64,000 bases of DNA from assembly GCA_963742865.1 (NCBI GenBank), contig CAVUNW010000016.1:124001-188000 (forward strand), in the 5' to 3' direction. This document shows, one piece after another, positions 24,980 through 35,596 of this stretch. The notes beneath the pieces were generated by a model. It searched no databases and was not told the origin of the DNA. It was given only the letters and a program-made list of their open reading frames with translations. Each line of letters begins with the position of its first letter. The first letter of the stretch is position 1. The translations under genes and the position numbers were made by a program. The DNA comes from Bog-532 sp963742865. Its GTDB lineage: Bacteria; Actinomycetota; Actinomycetes; Streptosporangiales; Streptosporangiaceae.

Positions 24980-27170
24980 CTAGCCGCCAGGCCGCGGCTT
25001 AACCGTCCTGGCCGGCTCGGCTCGGCCTGCCGGATCGTCGGCGGCGCGCAGCACCATGACCGAACGGCCGGTCACGTCGAGTGCCGTCGCGCTGGGCAGC
25101 ACCGCGGGCCAGCCGCCTGCACCGGTGACGGGCCGGCCCGGCAGCGCCGCCGTATCGACAACAACATGCCAGCCGTCTGCGTGATCGGCGCCGGGCAGGA
25201 CGAACCGCACGGCGTCGCTGTGCGCGTTGAAGAGCAGCAGGAAATGGTTGTCGCGGACGGGCTCGCCGCGGGTGCCGGGCTCGGTGATGGCGTCACCGTT
25301 CAGGAACACCGCCAGCGACCTCGGGTAGCCGGCGTGCCAGTCCGCATCGGTCATTTCCCGGCCGGACGGGGCCAGCCAGACGATATCCCGCAGGCCGCCC
25401 GGGCCGGCCTGGGCGGGGCGCCCGCTGAAGAACCTGCGCCGCCGGAACACCGGGTGCGCCCGGCGCAGCGCGGACAGCGCGCCGGTGAAGTCAGCCAGGT
25501 CCGCGTATTTGTCGGCGTTCTCCCAGTCCACCCACGACAGCGGCGAGTCCTGGCAGTAGGCGTTGTTGCTGCCCCGCTGGGTGCGCCCCATCTCGTCGCC
25601 CGCCAGCAGCATGGGAACGCCTTGTGAGCAGAACAGCGTGACCAGGAAATTGCGGACCTGCCGGGCGCGCAGCTCGCTGACCGCCGGATCGTCGGACGGG
25701 CCTTCCGCGCCGCAGTTCCAGGACCGGTTGTCATCGGTGCCGTCGGGGTTGTCCTCGCCGTTGGCCTCGTTGTGCTTGCGGTTGTAGCTGACCAGGTCCG
25801 CGAGGGTGAACCCGTCATGAGAGGTGACGTAGTTCACCGACGCCACCGGCCGCCGCCCGCTGGTCTCGTACAGGTCGCTGGAGCCGGTCAGCCGCCGGGC
25901 GAACTCTGGCAGGGCAGCGGGCTCGCCGCGCCACAGGTCCCGTACGCAGTCGCGGTATTTGCCATTCCATTCGGTCCACAGCGGCGGGAACCTGCCGACC
26001 TGGTAGCCGCCTTCCCCGACATCCCAGGGTTCGGCGATCAGCTTCACCTGCGAGACGACCGGATCCTGCTGGACCAGATCGAAGAACGCGGCCAGCCGGT
26101 TCACGTCGTGCAGCTCCCGGGCCAGGGCGGAGGCCAGGTCGAAACGGAACCCGTCCACGTGCATGTCCAGGATCCAGTACCGCAGCGAGTCCATGATCAG
26201 CTGCAGCGCTTGCGGGCTGCGGGCATTGAGACTGTTGCCGCAGCCGGTGTAGTCCAGGTAGACCGCTGGGTCGCCGTCGGCGAGCCGGTAGTACGCGGCG
26301 TTGTCGATGCCGCGGAAGGACAGCGTCGGACCGGAGGCGCCGGCCTCGGCCGTGTGGTTGTAGACGACGTCCAGGATCACCTCGATGCCCGCCGCGTGCA
26401 GCGCCTTGACCATCGACTTGAACTCGGTGACCTGGCCATGTGGCTCGGTGGATGAGGAGTAGCCGTTGTGCGGCGCGAGGAACGCGATGCGTGTTGTAGC
26501 CCCAGTAGTTGGACCGGCCGCCCGCCGCCAGCTGCCGCTCGGAGATGAACTGATGCACCGGCATCAGCTCGACGGCGGTCACGCCCAGCCGGGTCAGGTG
26601 GTCGATGACGGGCGGGCAGGCCAGGCCCGCATAGGTGCCGCGCTGCCCGGGCGGGACCTGGGGATGGCGCAGGGTCAGGCCGCGGACATGCGCCTCGTAG
26701 ATCACCGTCTCGTGATACGGGGTTCGCGGCGGCCGGTCATCCGCCCAGTCGAAATACGGGTTGATAACGACATTGCGCGGCATGAAAGGGGCGCTGTTGC
26801 GCGTGCTGATCGCCTCCGGCGCGCCGGGCCGGTGGGAGAACAGGGCCTCGTGCCAGCGCACCTGGCCCGCGACGGCCTTGCCGTACGGGTCGAGCAGCAG
26901 CTTCGCCGCATTGCACCGGTGACCGCGGTCCGGCGCGTACGGGCCGTGCACGCGATACCCGTAGTGCTGGCCCGGGCCGACGCCGGGCAGGTAGCAGTGC
27001 CAGACGAAACCGTCCACCTCGGTGAGCTCGACCCGCGTCTCCCTGCGGTTACCCGGACCGAACAGGCACAGCTCCACCCGGTCGGCCACTTCAGAGAACA
27101 GGGCAAAATTGGTCCCTGACCCGTCCCAGGTGGCACCGAGCGGATAAGCAGCGCCAGCCCAGACGCGCAT
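24980..27170 (-). CDS. glgX: glycogen debranching enzyme (one frameshift)
   Basis: About 730 residues when the N-terminal part (MRVWAGAAYPLGATWDGSGTNFALFS, CBM48-like, and YHETVIYEAHVRGLT) is joined near 26485 to AFLAPHNGYSS. GH13 motifs are ELMPVHQF, EVILDVVYNHTAEA, MHVDGFRFDLAS (nucleophile Asp), KLIAEPWDVG (acid Glu) and NYVTSHDGFTLADLVSYNRKHN. It hydrolyses alpha-1,6 branches of glycogen limit dextrins. ATG 27170 is the natural start with the CBM48 domain complete. It stands divergently from the secreted glycoside-hydrolase-like gene across a regulatory gap. Confidence 0.92.
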
Positions 27171-27273
27171 TCACTGACTTTACGGCAAGGAACGCCAGAA
27201 CGGGCCGGCGAGCACGGCCGGGAACGACGCCGGAAGCGGCGTATCACGGAGGGTGGTTCCTGGGGCGCCGGCG

Positions 27274-27320
27274 CGGCTCGGGGTCGCGGGGCGGGCACGG
27301 CTCGGGGTCGCGGGGCGGGC
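27274..27320. repeat. 24-bp direct duplication
   Basis: A 23-bp segment starting CGGCTCGGGGTCGCG is repeated exactly after one base (27274-27296 and 27298-27320). It lies in the gap between glgX and the secreted hydrolase gene, where no gene is supported. Confidence 0.8.
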
Positions 27321-27410
27321 GCCGCCGGTGATGGTGCGCTGTCCGGTGGTGTGGCCGGGGAACGCGAGCGCCCCGGGCAGCTGCGCGCCCATTATCTGGC
27401 GTAAAGGGTC

Positions 27411-27454
27411 TTGACGGGTTACGGGCCTCTTCTTATCGTGAGAAAAGCTTTTCT
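27411..27454 (+). promoter_or_regulatory. promoter with palindromic operator
   Basis: TTGACG (27411-27416), 17 bases and TATCGT (27434-27439) make a plausible sigma-70 promoter. The perfect 14-bp palindrome AGAAAAGCTTTTCT (27441-27454) covers the expected transcription start. It is about 190 bases before the secreted hydrolase start and would suit repression of that gene. Confidence 0.55.
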
Positions 27455-27643
27455 TCAACGCTCCCGAACATAGCCGCACAGCTAGCGCCCATGACGCGTA
27501 CCGGTCTGTGTGAAGTCCGGCCGGCTCGTAACCCTGGTACCGCATCCGGCGGTCCGGCCATCCGGCCAACGCGCACCGCACGGTGGCGGCAGCATCCCCG
27601 TGTGCGCCGCCTTCCGGTCAATGTCGCTCCGGAGAACACGCAG

Positions 27644-30600
27644 ATGAGTACCGTCGTACGCCGCATCATCACCGCCTTCGCCGCCGTCGTGGCCGCGACC
27701 CTGACCGTCCTCCCCGCCCAGGCGACCACGGGACACCCCGGAGCACACGCAAGCGCCGGCGCCAGCGTGCCGGGCCTGCAGCCACCGCCCGCCCTGCCGG
27801 TCAACGCCTGCCACGACTCCGGCCTGCCACGCGACTACGGGACGAACTTCCCCACCCCGCCCGACCCGTACGGCTTCGGTTTCGCCAACCAGACGGTGAT
27901 CGGCTGGGAGGGCAACTACTACGCCCCGTTCGCGTACCTGTCCGGGGCCTACTTCGCCCGCGGGGTGCCAGACCATTACAAGCCGGGCAGCACAGGCCTA
28001 CTGCGGCCAGATGTACTCCTTCGGCGCCTACACCTACGGGCTGGCCGCCGGCCAGGCGCCCGCCGCCGGATCGGTGCACTGGTCGATGGCCGACGGTTAT
28101 CTGCCCGCCATGATCACCTCGTTCACCCGCAACGACGTGGCCATCACGATCACGGATTTCGCCGACCGGCAGGACATCGGGGGCAACCCGGTCGAGCTCG
28201 TCTACACGCGGGTACGCGTCAGCAATCACGGACCGGCCGCGGTGGCGGTCCCACCGGGAGCGTCCGGGTCCGGGCTGGTCTCGCTCGGCCAGGCGCCCGA
28301 CACCGTCGCGCCCGGGCAGAGCGTCAACCACGACTACGTCGCGGCCGTGGACACGTTCGGCAGCGGGCAGGCCCTGCCGGCGCTGACCGCGCCGGGTCCC
28401 GGCGAGCTCCAACGTCGCGGGTTACAGCGCCGCCTACGCGCACATGGCCCGGTACTGGAATCAGCGGCTATCCGTCGCCCCCACGCTGTCGCTGCCGAAC
28501 GTGAGCCTGGCGAACACCAGCAATCTGGCCGACCCGGGGACCGCGATCGACAACGCGTACAAGGCGGCCTTCGTCTACACGCGCATCGTGCAGTCGGGGG
28601 AGGCACCCTTCTCCGGGGCCAACAACTACGACTGGCTGCTCAACCACGACGTGCCCGGCATCCTGGCCAACCGGTTCGCGCTGGGCGACTTCTCCGGCGC
28701 ACAGAACCTGCTGCTGGCCGGGCGCGATTTCCGAAGCCGCGAACTTCAACGAGGTCGACGCCAACTGGTACTGGGACGGACCGTGGCGGACCCCGCTGGC
28801 CTGGGCGGCCTACCTGCAGGGCACCAACGACACGGCGTTCGTGAACAAGTACTTCCACGACGACGCCACCGGGCCCAGTCCGTGGGGCCCCAGCCTGTAC
28901 ACGCTGATGCACACCGACTACCTGGCCCAGCTCGACGCGAGCACCGGTTACCTGAAGGCGTCCTTCGACAACGATTCCGGGGGCACCTGGCTGTTCGACG
29001 ACGAGACCGCGCTGGCCGGGCTGGCCGCCTACCGGTACATCGCGACCCGGATCGGCGACACGGCCGAGGCGCAGTGGGCCAGCAGCGCCTACGCCAGCCT
29101 GCTGACGGCGACGAACGCCGGGCTGGCCGCCAGCGAGCAGGCCGGTCATTTCGATTTCCTGCCCTGCGAGGTGAACGTCCCGGTCACCGCCGATCGCTGC
29201 AACACCGCGAACGACGCGAACTGGGCCGGGTCGAACCTGTGGGGCCAGAACGTGTAGGACATCTTCCTCGAAGGCGGGCAGCTGAACGGCGTGCTCGGCG
29301 ACCCGGCCCAGACCGACAACCTGTACGAGACCGGCTTCAGCCGGCTGGCGGGCAGCACCGTGCCCTACCCGTCCTTCGGGGCGTACAGCGGCTACAGCGT
29401 CGCGCTGAACACCGCCTACGCGGCCGGCGCGCTCTACGGCACCCAGTATCGCGACCTGCCCATCACCAGCTACGCCTGGCAGATCGCCACCACCACCGGC
29501 GGCCCGAACGCCTGGTGGGAGGCGAACGGCAGCCCGCCCAGCCCGAACAATCCATGGGCGGGCAGTCACGCCGCCCCGCAATTCGGTGCGGTCCCGTACG
29601 CCTGGCCGATGGCGGGCCAGACGCAGACCCTGCTGCAGTCGCTGGTGGCCACCGGCCTGGTGCCGTCGGCCGGGCCGGACGGCTCGGCCCGCTACCAGAC
29701 CGCCCTCTACATCGGGCGCGGCGTACCGGACGCGTGGATGACGCCCGGCCAGACCATTGCCGTCGGCAACCTCACCTCCTCGGACGACGAGGCCACCGGC
29801 CACCGCGCGACCTACGGGGTGCGGATCAGCACCCGGGGTGATCATGGTGACCGGGCCGTCCAGGTCTCGCTCACCGGTCAGCTGCCGGGTAACGACGTGC
29901 AGATCCAGCTGCCGGTGTTCGCGGACGCCGGGGTGCGGGGCGTCAGCGGCGGCCGTTACGACGCCGCCACGCACACCGTCACCATGAACCCCGGCCAGCG
30001 TGCGGTGACGGTCGAGCTGGGCCAGGCCAGCAGGCCCACGGTCAGCGTCCAGGTGGCCAGCACGGTCCCGGGCCAGCACACCCAGCCGACCCTGACCTCC
30101 GGTACCCCGACCACGGCCACGGCCACCGTCACCAACCCCGGGACCAGCACGATCAGCCACGTCCAGCTCACCCTGCAGGCGCCGTCCGGCTGGACCACCC
30201 AGGCGGGCGGCACGACCGGATTCGATCAGATCGGCCCGGGTCAGAGCAAGACCGTAACCTGGGACGTCACTCCCCCGGCCACCGCCTCCGGCGGAAATGG
30301 GCTGGTCGTCAACGTGAGCTACGGCGCGCCGGACGACGCGTCCGGCTCGGTCAGCGCGGAGGAGTGGGTGTTTACCCAGAAACCGCTGCCGCTGCCGCCG
30401 GGATCGACCGACCTGGCGCTGACCGGAACCCCCTCGGCGTCCTACTCCTCGCCATGGACCACGGTGACGGCGATCAACAACGGCATCTACCCCATCCAGT
30501 CCAGCGACGACAACGACCTGACCCCGTACTGGGGAACCTGGCCGCAGACCGGCACCCAGTGGATCGAGCTGGACTGGAGCTCGCCGGTCACCACCAGCGG

Positions 30601-30844
30601 AAGCCAGGTGTACTTCGCCGACGACGGCGGCGGGCTGCGGCTCCCCGCGTCCTGGCAGGTCCAGTGCTGGAACGGCAGCGCGTTCGTCCCGGTACCCAGC
30701 CCGGGGACCTATCCCAGCGCCGACAACACCTTCAACAACGTCAGCTACGGCTCCGTCACCACCACCAAGCTCCGCGTCGTGATGCAGAGCGGCCAGGGCT
30801 CGGTGGGCGTCATCCAGTGGATCGTCGACAGCGCCGGGAGCTAG
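27644..30844 (+). CDS. large secreted glycoside-hydrolase-like protein (three frameshifts and one TAG)
   Basis: Read through, about 1,065 residues. ATG 27644 (GGAG upstream) starts a Sec-type signal peptide (VVRRIITAFAAVVAA, cleavage near PAQA). A beta-rich N-terminal region follows (GYLPAMITSFTRNDVAITITDFADR). A helical region with repeated aromatic/acidic motifs (FNEVDANWYWDGPWRTPLAW, GGTWLFDDETALAGLAAYRY, CNTANDANWAGSNLWGQ) resembles an (alpha/alpha)6 hydrolase core. A NEW3-like domain (TATVTNPGTSTISHVQLTL) and a C-terminal F5/8-type carbohydrate-binding-like domain (GTQWIELDWSSPV) complete it. Frame breaks are near 27990, 28400 and 28735, and TAG 29255-29257 sits where NVYDIF is expected. 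It probably acts on extracellular polysaccharide; the substrate is unknown. Confidence 0.7.
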
Positions 30845-31074
30845 CAGTCCCGGCGCGGGGCCGCCCGGGCGACCCCGAACGGCCTGGGCGGCGCGGCCCG
30901 AAAATCAGTTGTGCCGCGCCGCCCAGGTGTGGCACGGTCACAGCGAAACAGGAAGAACCGGTTCCGCCAGGATGAGCGGCCGGCCGGAGCGAAGGGAGGC
31001 GCGCCCGATGTCTACGCCCGTCGCGGGCTTTATCACGCCTGCCCTGTTCGCCACCTTCCTGAGGAGCACCTACC

Positions 31075-32013
31075 GTGCGCGACGATTCCGCACGCCAGCA
31101 CGACGTCAGCCGGGGCCGCCGCGGCAAGCGGCGGTTTGACGAGGACGAACCATACTTCCAGAAACGCAGCCGGCATCGCGTCGCCATGCCGTCCGTGGAG
31201 ACGCTGGACATCACCGACGGCCTGCCCGAGGGTGACCGCTGGTCCACCTGGGATCAGCCCGCCGCGGGCGAGCGCGGGCCGCAGCCCTACCCGCCCTGGC
31301 TGGTCACCGAACTGGCCGCGGTCGACACCGAGCTGGGGATCCTGAAGACCGGAAAGGAAGCCGACGTCTTCCTGCTCCGGCGCGGAGTGCCGCAGACCGG
31401 CCGGTCCTGCCTGCTCGCGGCCAAGCGGTACCGCGGGGCCGGGCACCGGATGTTCCACCGGGACAGCGGCTACCTGGAGGGCCGCCGGGTCCGCGAGTCG
31501 CGAGCGAGCCGGGCCATGGCCGGCCGGACCACGTTCGGCCGGGAGGCGACCGCCGGGCAATGGGCCATCGCCGAGTTCGCCGCGCTGGTCCGGCTGTACG
31601 AAGCCGGCCTCCCGGTCCCCTATCCGGCCCAGGTCACCGGGACGGAACTGCTGCTGGAGTTCATCGGCGACCCAGACGGGACAGCCGCGCCCCGGCTGGC
31701 CGAAACCCGGCCGCCGCAGCCGCAGCTGCGCGCGCTGTGGCAGCAGCTGGTGGACGCGGTGGTCGCGCTGGCCCGGGACGGCCTGGCGCACGGCGACCTG
31801 TCCGCCTACAACCTGCTGCTCGATGGGGACCGCCTGATCATGATCGACCTCCCCCAGGTCGTCGACGTGGTGGCGAACCCGCAGGGCGCGATGTACCTGG
31901 ATCGGGACGCGGCCAATGTCGCCGCCTGGTTCACCGCCCGGGGCCTGACCGGCGCGGACCCGGCCCCGGGCGACCTCGCGGCGCGGCTGCGCTACGAGGC
32001 CCGGCTGGACTAA
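31075..32013 (+). CDS. RIO1-family atypical protein kinase
   Basis: A 312-residue protein. The N-terminal 60 residues are basic and hydrophilic. The nucleotide loop is LKTGKEADVFLL and the lysine strand LAAKRYRGAG. The catalytic loop is LAHGDLSAYNLLLDGD and the metal-binding IMIDLPQVVD, all typical of the RIO fold, which phosphorylates serine or has ATPase-like activity. GTG 31075 has GAGGAG 8 bases upstream. Bacterial members are poorly studied, and nothing nearby reveals a substrate. It is flanked by the secreted hydrolase gene and a convergent ABC exporter. Confidence 0.88.
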   Translation: MRDDSARQHDVSRGRRGKRRFDEDEPYFQKRSRHRVAMPSVETLDITDGLPEGDRWSTWDQPAAGERGPQPYPPWLVTELAAVDTELGILKTGKEADVFLLRRGVPQTGRSCLLAAKRYRGAGHRMFHRDSGYLEGRRVRESRASRAMAGRTTFGREATAGQWAIAEFAALVRLYEAGLPVPYPAQVTGTELLLEFIGDPDGTAAPRLAETRPPQPQLRALWQQLVDAVVALARDGLAHGDLSAYNLLLDGDRLIMIDLPQVVDVVANPQGAMYLDRDAANVAAWFTARGLTGADPAPGDLAARLRYEARLD

Positions 32014-32065
32014 GCCCGGCGGCCGGTCAGGCGGGCGGGTCAGGCAGGCGGGTCAGGCGGGCGGG

Positions 32066-32845
32066 TCAGGCGGGCGGGGCGGCTCCGGGTTGCCAGGCGG
32101 CTGAGGCGGACGGGACATCCGCGGTGGAGCGCCCCGGGGCCGCCGGGCCCCCGGGGCGCTTCGCGCGCGGGGCGGACTGCTTGATGCTGAGGCGGCCGTT
32201 GCGCGTGACGCCGATCCGCTCCGCGCGCCGGGCCACGGCGCTGTCGTGGGTGACCACGACCAGGGTGAGGCCATAGGTCTGCCAGAACTTCTCCAGCAGG
32301 ACCATGATCTCGTCCCGGGTGTCCTCGTCCAGGTTGCCGGTCGGCTCGTCGGCCAGCAGCACCTTCGGCTCCTTGACCAGCGCACGGGCGAGGGCGACAC
32401 GCTGCTGCTGGCCCCCGGACAGCTCCGAGGGCAGGTGCCGCGCCCGGTCGCCGAGGCCCACGTCGTTCAGCGCCTTCAGCACGCGCGCGGTGCGGTCCGG
32501 GCCGTGGATGCCCAGCGGGACCAGCGCCGCCTCCACGTTCTCCTGGGCCGACAGCGTGGGGATCAGGTTGAAGGTCTGGAACACGAAGCCGATCGAGGCG
32601 GCCCGCACCTGGGTGAGCTGGGCCTCTCTCATCTGGGCTAGGTCTTGGCCGTCGAAGTCGACGATCCCGGACGTGGGCCGGTCCAGGCCGCCCAGGATCT
32701 GCAGCAGGGTCGACTTGCCGTGCCCGGTCGGGCCCTGGATCGCCAGCCAGTCCCGGTCCTCGATGACCAGGTCGACGCCGCGCAGCGCGGCGACGGTCTG
32801 CCGGCCCTTGGCGTAGTCCTTGGTAACGCCGCTGAGCTTGTACAT
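32066..32845 (-). CDS. ABC transporter ATP-binding protein (MacB/LolD type)
   Basis: A 259-residue ATPase. Walker A is GPTGHGKST, Q-loop FVFQTFNLIPTL, signature LSGGQQQRVALARAL, Walker B VLLADEPTGNLD and the switch histidine VVVTHD. The GNLDE and LIPTLSA features are typical of MacB/LolD-like ATPases. A Pro/Ala-rich tail of about 40 residues follows. The start MYKLSG (32843-32845) lies one base after the permease stop, so both are translated together. It energises the FtsX-type permease, probably exporting peptides, antibiotics or lipoproteins. Confidence 0.9.
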   Translation of the reverse strand: MYKLSGVTKDYAKGRQTVAALRGVDLVIEDRDWLAIQGPTGHGKSTLLQILGGLDRPTSGIVDFDGQDLAQMREAQLTQVRAASIGFVFQTFNLIPTLSAQENVEAALVPLGIHGPDRTARVLKALNDVGLGDRARHLPSELSGGQQQRVALARALVKEPKVLLADEPTGNLDEDTRDEIMVLLEKFWQTYGLTLVVVTHDSAVARRAERIGVTRNGRLSIKQSAPRAKRPGGPAAPGRSTADVPSASAAWQPGAAPPA

Positions 32846-32846
32846 A

Positions 32847-34334
32847 TCAGGCCACCTTCGCGAGAGCCGCGGCGGGGCGGAGCCGGGCGGCCCGCCAGCC
32901 ACCGAAAGATCCGGCGATGACCCCGCCCGCGATGGCCAGCACCACCGCGAGGACGATCACGCCGATGGTCATCGGCGCGGTCAGATGCACCGCGACGGTA
33001 TGCGCGGTGCTGGCCGCGGCCCGGCGGAAGCCCCCGAAGCCACCGCCACCCGCGCCGCCCGCCGCGCCGCCACCGGGGCCGAACTGGCGCGCCCCGCCGG
33101 GCGTCGCGGAGCCGGTGGGCGGGCCGACCGAGGCCTTGAGGGGGGGCGCGAGCTTGTCCACCAGTTCCACTCCGGCGAGCCCGAGGGCCACGCCGATCAC
33201 GCCGCCGATGATGCCGACGGCGATCGACTCGCCCATGACCTGGAGGATGATCCGCCGGCTGCGCCAGCCGAGCGCCTTCAGCGTGCCGAACTCACGCACC
33301 CGCCGGGACACCGCGGCCATCGTCAGCAGGCTCGCGACTCCGAACGCCGCGATCAGCACCACGATCGCCAGCCATTTGCCCAGGTTGTTGGCCAGGCTGG
33401 AGGTGCTGGCCAGGGAACCGGTGACCTGGCTGGCCAGGTCGCTGGAGTTGGTGACGGTGGACGAGGGCACCGCGGTGGAGATCTCCCTGGAGACCGTATT
33501 CACACTGGACGCGCTGGTGGCCGCCACGTAGATCGTGTTGACGTCGTTCTTCATGCTCGCCAGCGCCTGCGCCCGGGCCAGCGGGATGTAGGCGTCGGAG
33601 TTGTTCTGGCCGGACGGCTCGCTGACGATCCCGATGACCTTGAAGCTGGTCTTGGCGATCGTGATCGTCGAGCCCACGCCCAGCTTGTTCTGGGTGGCGT
33701 AGTTGGAGTCCAGCACCGCGACGTTGGCGCTGGCGTCCGAGGACGTGAACGTGCGGCCGGAGCTCAGCTTGCCCGCGCTGAGCGGGCCGAGTTCCCCGTT
33801 GCCGATGTCCACGCCGTCGACGCCGAACGAGGTAGGCGTGAACGAGCCGCTGAAGCCGCCGCCGCCGCCTCCGCCGCCTCCGCCGAAGCCCCCGGTGCCG
33901 CCGCCGCTGTTGATGGCCGGGATCTTGCCGGTGATCTTGGTGTCGTTCAGGGTGAGACCGCCCGCCGCCGCGGCGACCCCCGTCAGCTTGGAGACCGTGG
34001 TCACCGAAGAAGAGCCGATGGTGCCGAGGCCGGCGCCGCGCAGGTTGTCGATGTTGATGGTGGTCCCGGCCGCGGGCCGGGTCCCGGTGCCGGTCTGGCC
34101 GCGGAATCCGAACGCCCCGCCGCCGCCGCTGCCGGCGGTCGGGGTCTTGGTCACGGTGATGTCGGTGCCCGTGCCGTACAGCGCGTGCAGCACGCTGGCC
34201 TGGGCGTTCTTGACGCCGGACGATACGGCGATGACGACGATGACCAGGCCGATCCCGAGGGCCAGGCCCACGGCAACGATGATCGCCTGGCGCATCCGCC
34301 GGCGCAGCTCGCGCCGGAGGTATGTCAGGAACAT
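32847..34334 (-). CDS. MacB-like ABC transporter permease
   Basis: A 495-residue permease with one N-terminal helix (IIVAVGLALGIGLVIVVIAVSS, about residues 18-39), a large extracytoplasmic domain and three C-terminal helices with the FtsX motif REFGTLKALGWRSRRIILQVMGESIAVGI. The outside domain holds a run of about ten glycines (GGGTGGFGGGG region), and a second Gly-rich loop lies between the last helices. A membrane-fusion partner is not encoded here. ATG 34334 is a natural start. It forms a two-gene operon with the ATPase. Confidence 0.88.
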   Translation of the reverse strand: MFLTYLRRELRRRMRQAIIVAVGLALGIGLVIVVIAVSSGVKNAQASVLHALYGTGTDITVTKTPTAGSGGGGAFGFRGQTGTGTRPAAGTTINIDNLRGAGLGTIGSSSVTTVSKLTGVAAAAGGLTLNDTKITGKIPAINSGGGTGGFGGGGGGGGGGFSGSFTPTSFGVDGVDIGNGELGPLSAGKLSSGRTFTSSDASANVAVLDSNYATQNKLGVGSTITIAKTSFKVIGIVSEPSGQNNSDAYIPLARAQALASMKNDVNTIYVAATSASSVNTVSREISTAVPSSTVTNSSDLASQVTGSLASTSSLANNLGKWLAIVVLIAAFGVASLLTMAAVSRRVREFGTLKALGWRSRRIILQVMGESIAVGIIGGVIGVALGLAGVELVDKLAPPLKASVGPPTGSATPGGARQFGPGGGAAGGAGGGGFGGFRRAAASTAHTVAVHLTAPMTIGVIVLAVVLAIAGGVIAGSFGGWRAARLRPAAALAKVA

Positions 34335-34548
34335 CTGGGGCTCCTACGTATGCCGAGCCCGCGCCTACAGCGCGAGGCCTGTCCGCAGTTGGCGGCGCGG
34401 TCGCGCGCCGGGCGCAGGCGAGAGAGCGCTGCGCCGCCTCAGATAGTGGCGGCCGTTCCTGAGCGGATACTGAGGGTCATCTCCGGGGAATCCGCGATCT
34501 TGGACACGAATCGGTAATGAAACGCGGGCGCCGCAGAGCCCGCGCACA

Positions 34549-34581
34549 GGAAAGCCCGGGCGCGCCGCGCCCGGGCTTCCT
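34549..34581 (-). terminator. strong hairpin after the hopanoid operon
   Basis: AGGAA-AGCCCGGGCGCG pairs with CGCGCCCGGGCTTCCT around 34549-34581, with one bulge. It lies just past the hpnH stop and probably ends the hopanoid transcript. The short gap 34335-34591 holds nothing else. Confidence 0.7.
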
Positions 34582-34591
34582 CCGGTCGTAC

Positions 34592-35596
34592 TCAGATGCC
34601 GCGGGCGGCCCTGATCGTCTCCTTGAGCGAGCCCATGGTGGCCAGCACGGCCGACGGCTCGTAGCCGCAGTGCGCCATGCAGTTGGCGCAGCGCGGGTCC
34701 TTGCCGCGGCCGTAGGCGTCCCAGTCGGTGGTCTCGATCAGCTCCTTGTACGTCTGCACGTACCCGTCGTTCATCAGGTAACAGGGCTTCTGCCAGCCAA
34801 GGAGCGAGTAGGACGGGATACCCCACGCGGTGCAGGAGTAGTCCTGCTTGCCCTCGAGGAAGTCGAGGAACAGCGGCGTGTGGTTCAGCCGCCACTTCTT
34901 CCGCCGCCCGTCCGCGAACGCCTTGCGGAACAGTTCCCGGGTCTCGGTCACGCCGAGGAAGTGGTCCTGGTCCGGGGCCTTCTCGTAGGCGTACGCGGGC
35001 GAGATCTGCATCTCGTCGATGCCGAGGTCGTCGTTCAGGAAGTTCAGCACGTCGATGATGGTCTGCGGCGTGTCGGTGTTGAAGAACGTGGTGTTCGTGT
35101 TGACCTTGAAGCCCTTCGACTGGGCCAGCTTGATGGCCTCGACGGCCTGGTCGAACACGCCCTCCTTGCAGACCGACTCGTCGTGCCGCTCCTTGAGCCC
35201 GTCGATGTGCACGACGAACGCGAAGTAGGGCGACGGCTTGAACTTGTCGATGTGCTTGGGCAGCAGCACCGCGTTGGTGCAGAGGAACACGAACTTCTTC
35301 CTGGCGAGAAGCTGGCGGACGATTTCGTCGATCTGCGGGTGCATCAGCGGCTCGCCGCCCGCGATCGAGACCATCGGCGCGCCGCACTCCTCGACCGCGG
35401 CCACGGCCTGCTCGACCGGCATGCGCTGCTTGAGGACGGTATGCGGCTGCTGGATCTTGCCGCAGCCCGCGCACTTGAGGTTGCACGCGAACAGCGGCTC
35501 CAGCTCGACGATCAGCGGGAACTTCTTATTTCTGGTGATCTTCTGCTTCATCAGGTAAGACCCGATGCGCATGCTCTGGCGCATGGACACGCTCAT
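34592..35596 (-). CDS. hpnH: adenosyl-hopene transferase, radical SAM
   Basis: A 334-residue radical-SAM enzyme with the cluster motif CNLKCAGC (Cys38, Cys42, Cys45). HpnH-specific features are IQQPHTVLKQRM, MVSIAGGEPLMHPQI, KFVFLCTNAVLL, VVHIDGLKERHDESVCKEG, NTNTTFFNTDTPQ, and the cysteine-rich end DPRCANCMAHCGYEPSAV. It adds 5-deoxyadenosine to hopene, the first step towards extended hopanoids such as bacteriohopanetetrol. It is the last gene of the operon; its ATG overlaps the stop of the hpnG-ispH gene by 4 bases. Confidence 0.95.
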   Translation of the reverse strand: MSVSMRQSMRIGSYLMKQKITRNKKFPLIVELEPLFACNLKCAGCGKIQQPHTVLKQRMPVEQAVAAVEECGAPMVSIAGGEPLMHPQIDEIVRQLLARKKFVFLCTNAVLLPKHIDKFKPSPYFAFVVHIDGLKERHDESVCKEGVFDQAVEAIKLAQSKGFKVNTNTTFFNTDTPQTIIDVLNFLNDDLGIDEMQISPAYAYEKAPDQDHFLGVTETRELFRKAFADGRRKKWRLNHTPLFLDFLEGKQDYSCTAWGIPSYSLLGWQKPCYLMNDGYVQTYKELIETTDWDAYGRGKDPRCANCMAHCGYEPSAVLATMGSLKETIRAARGI

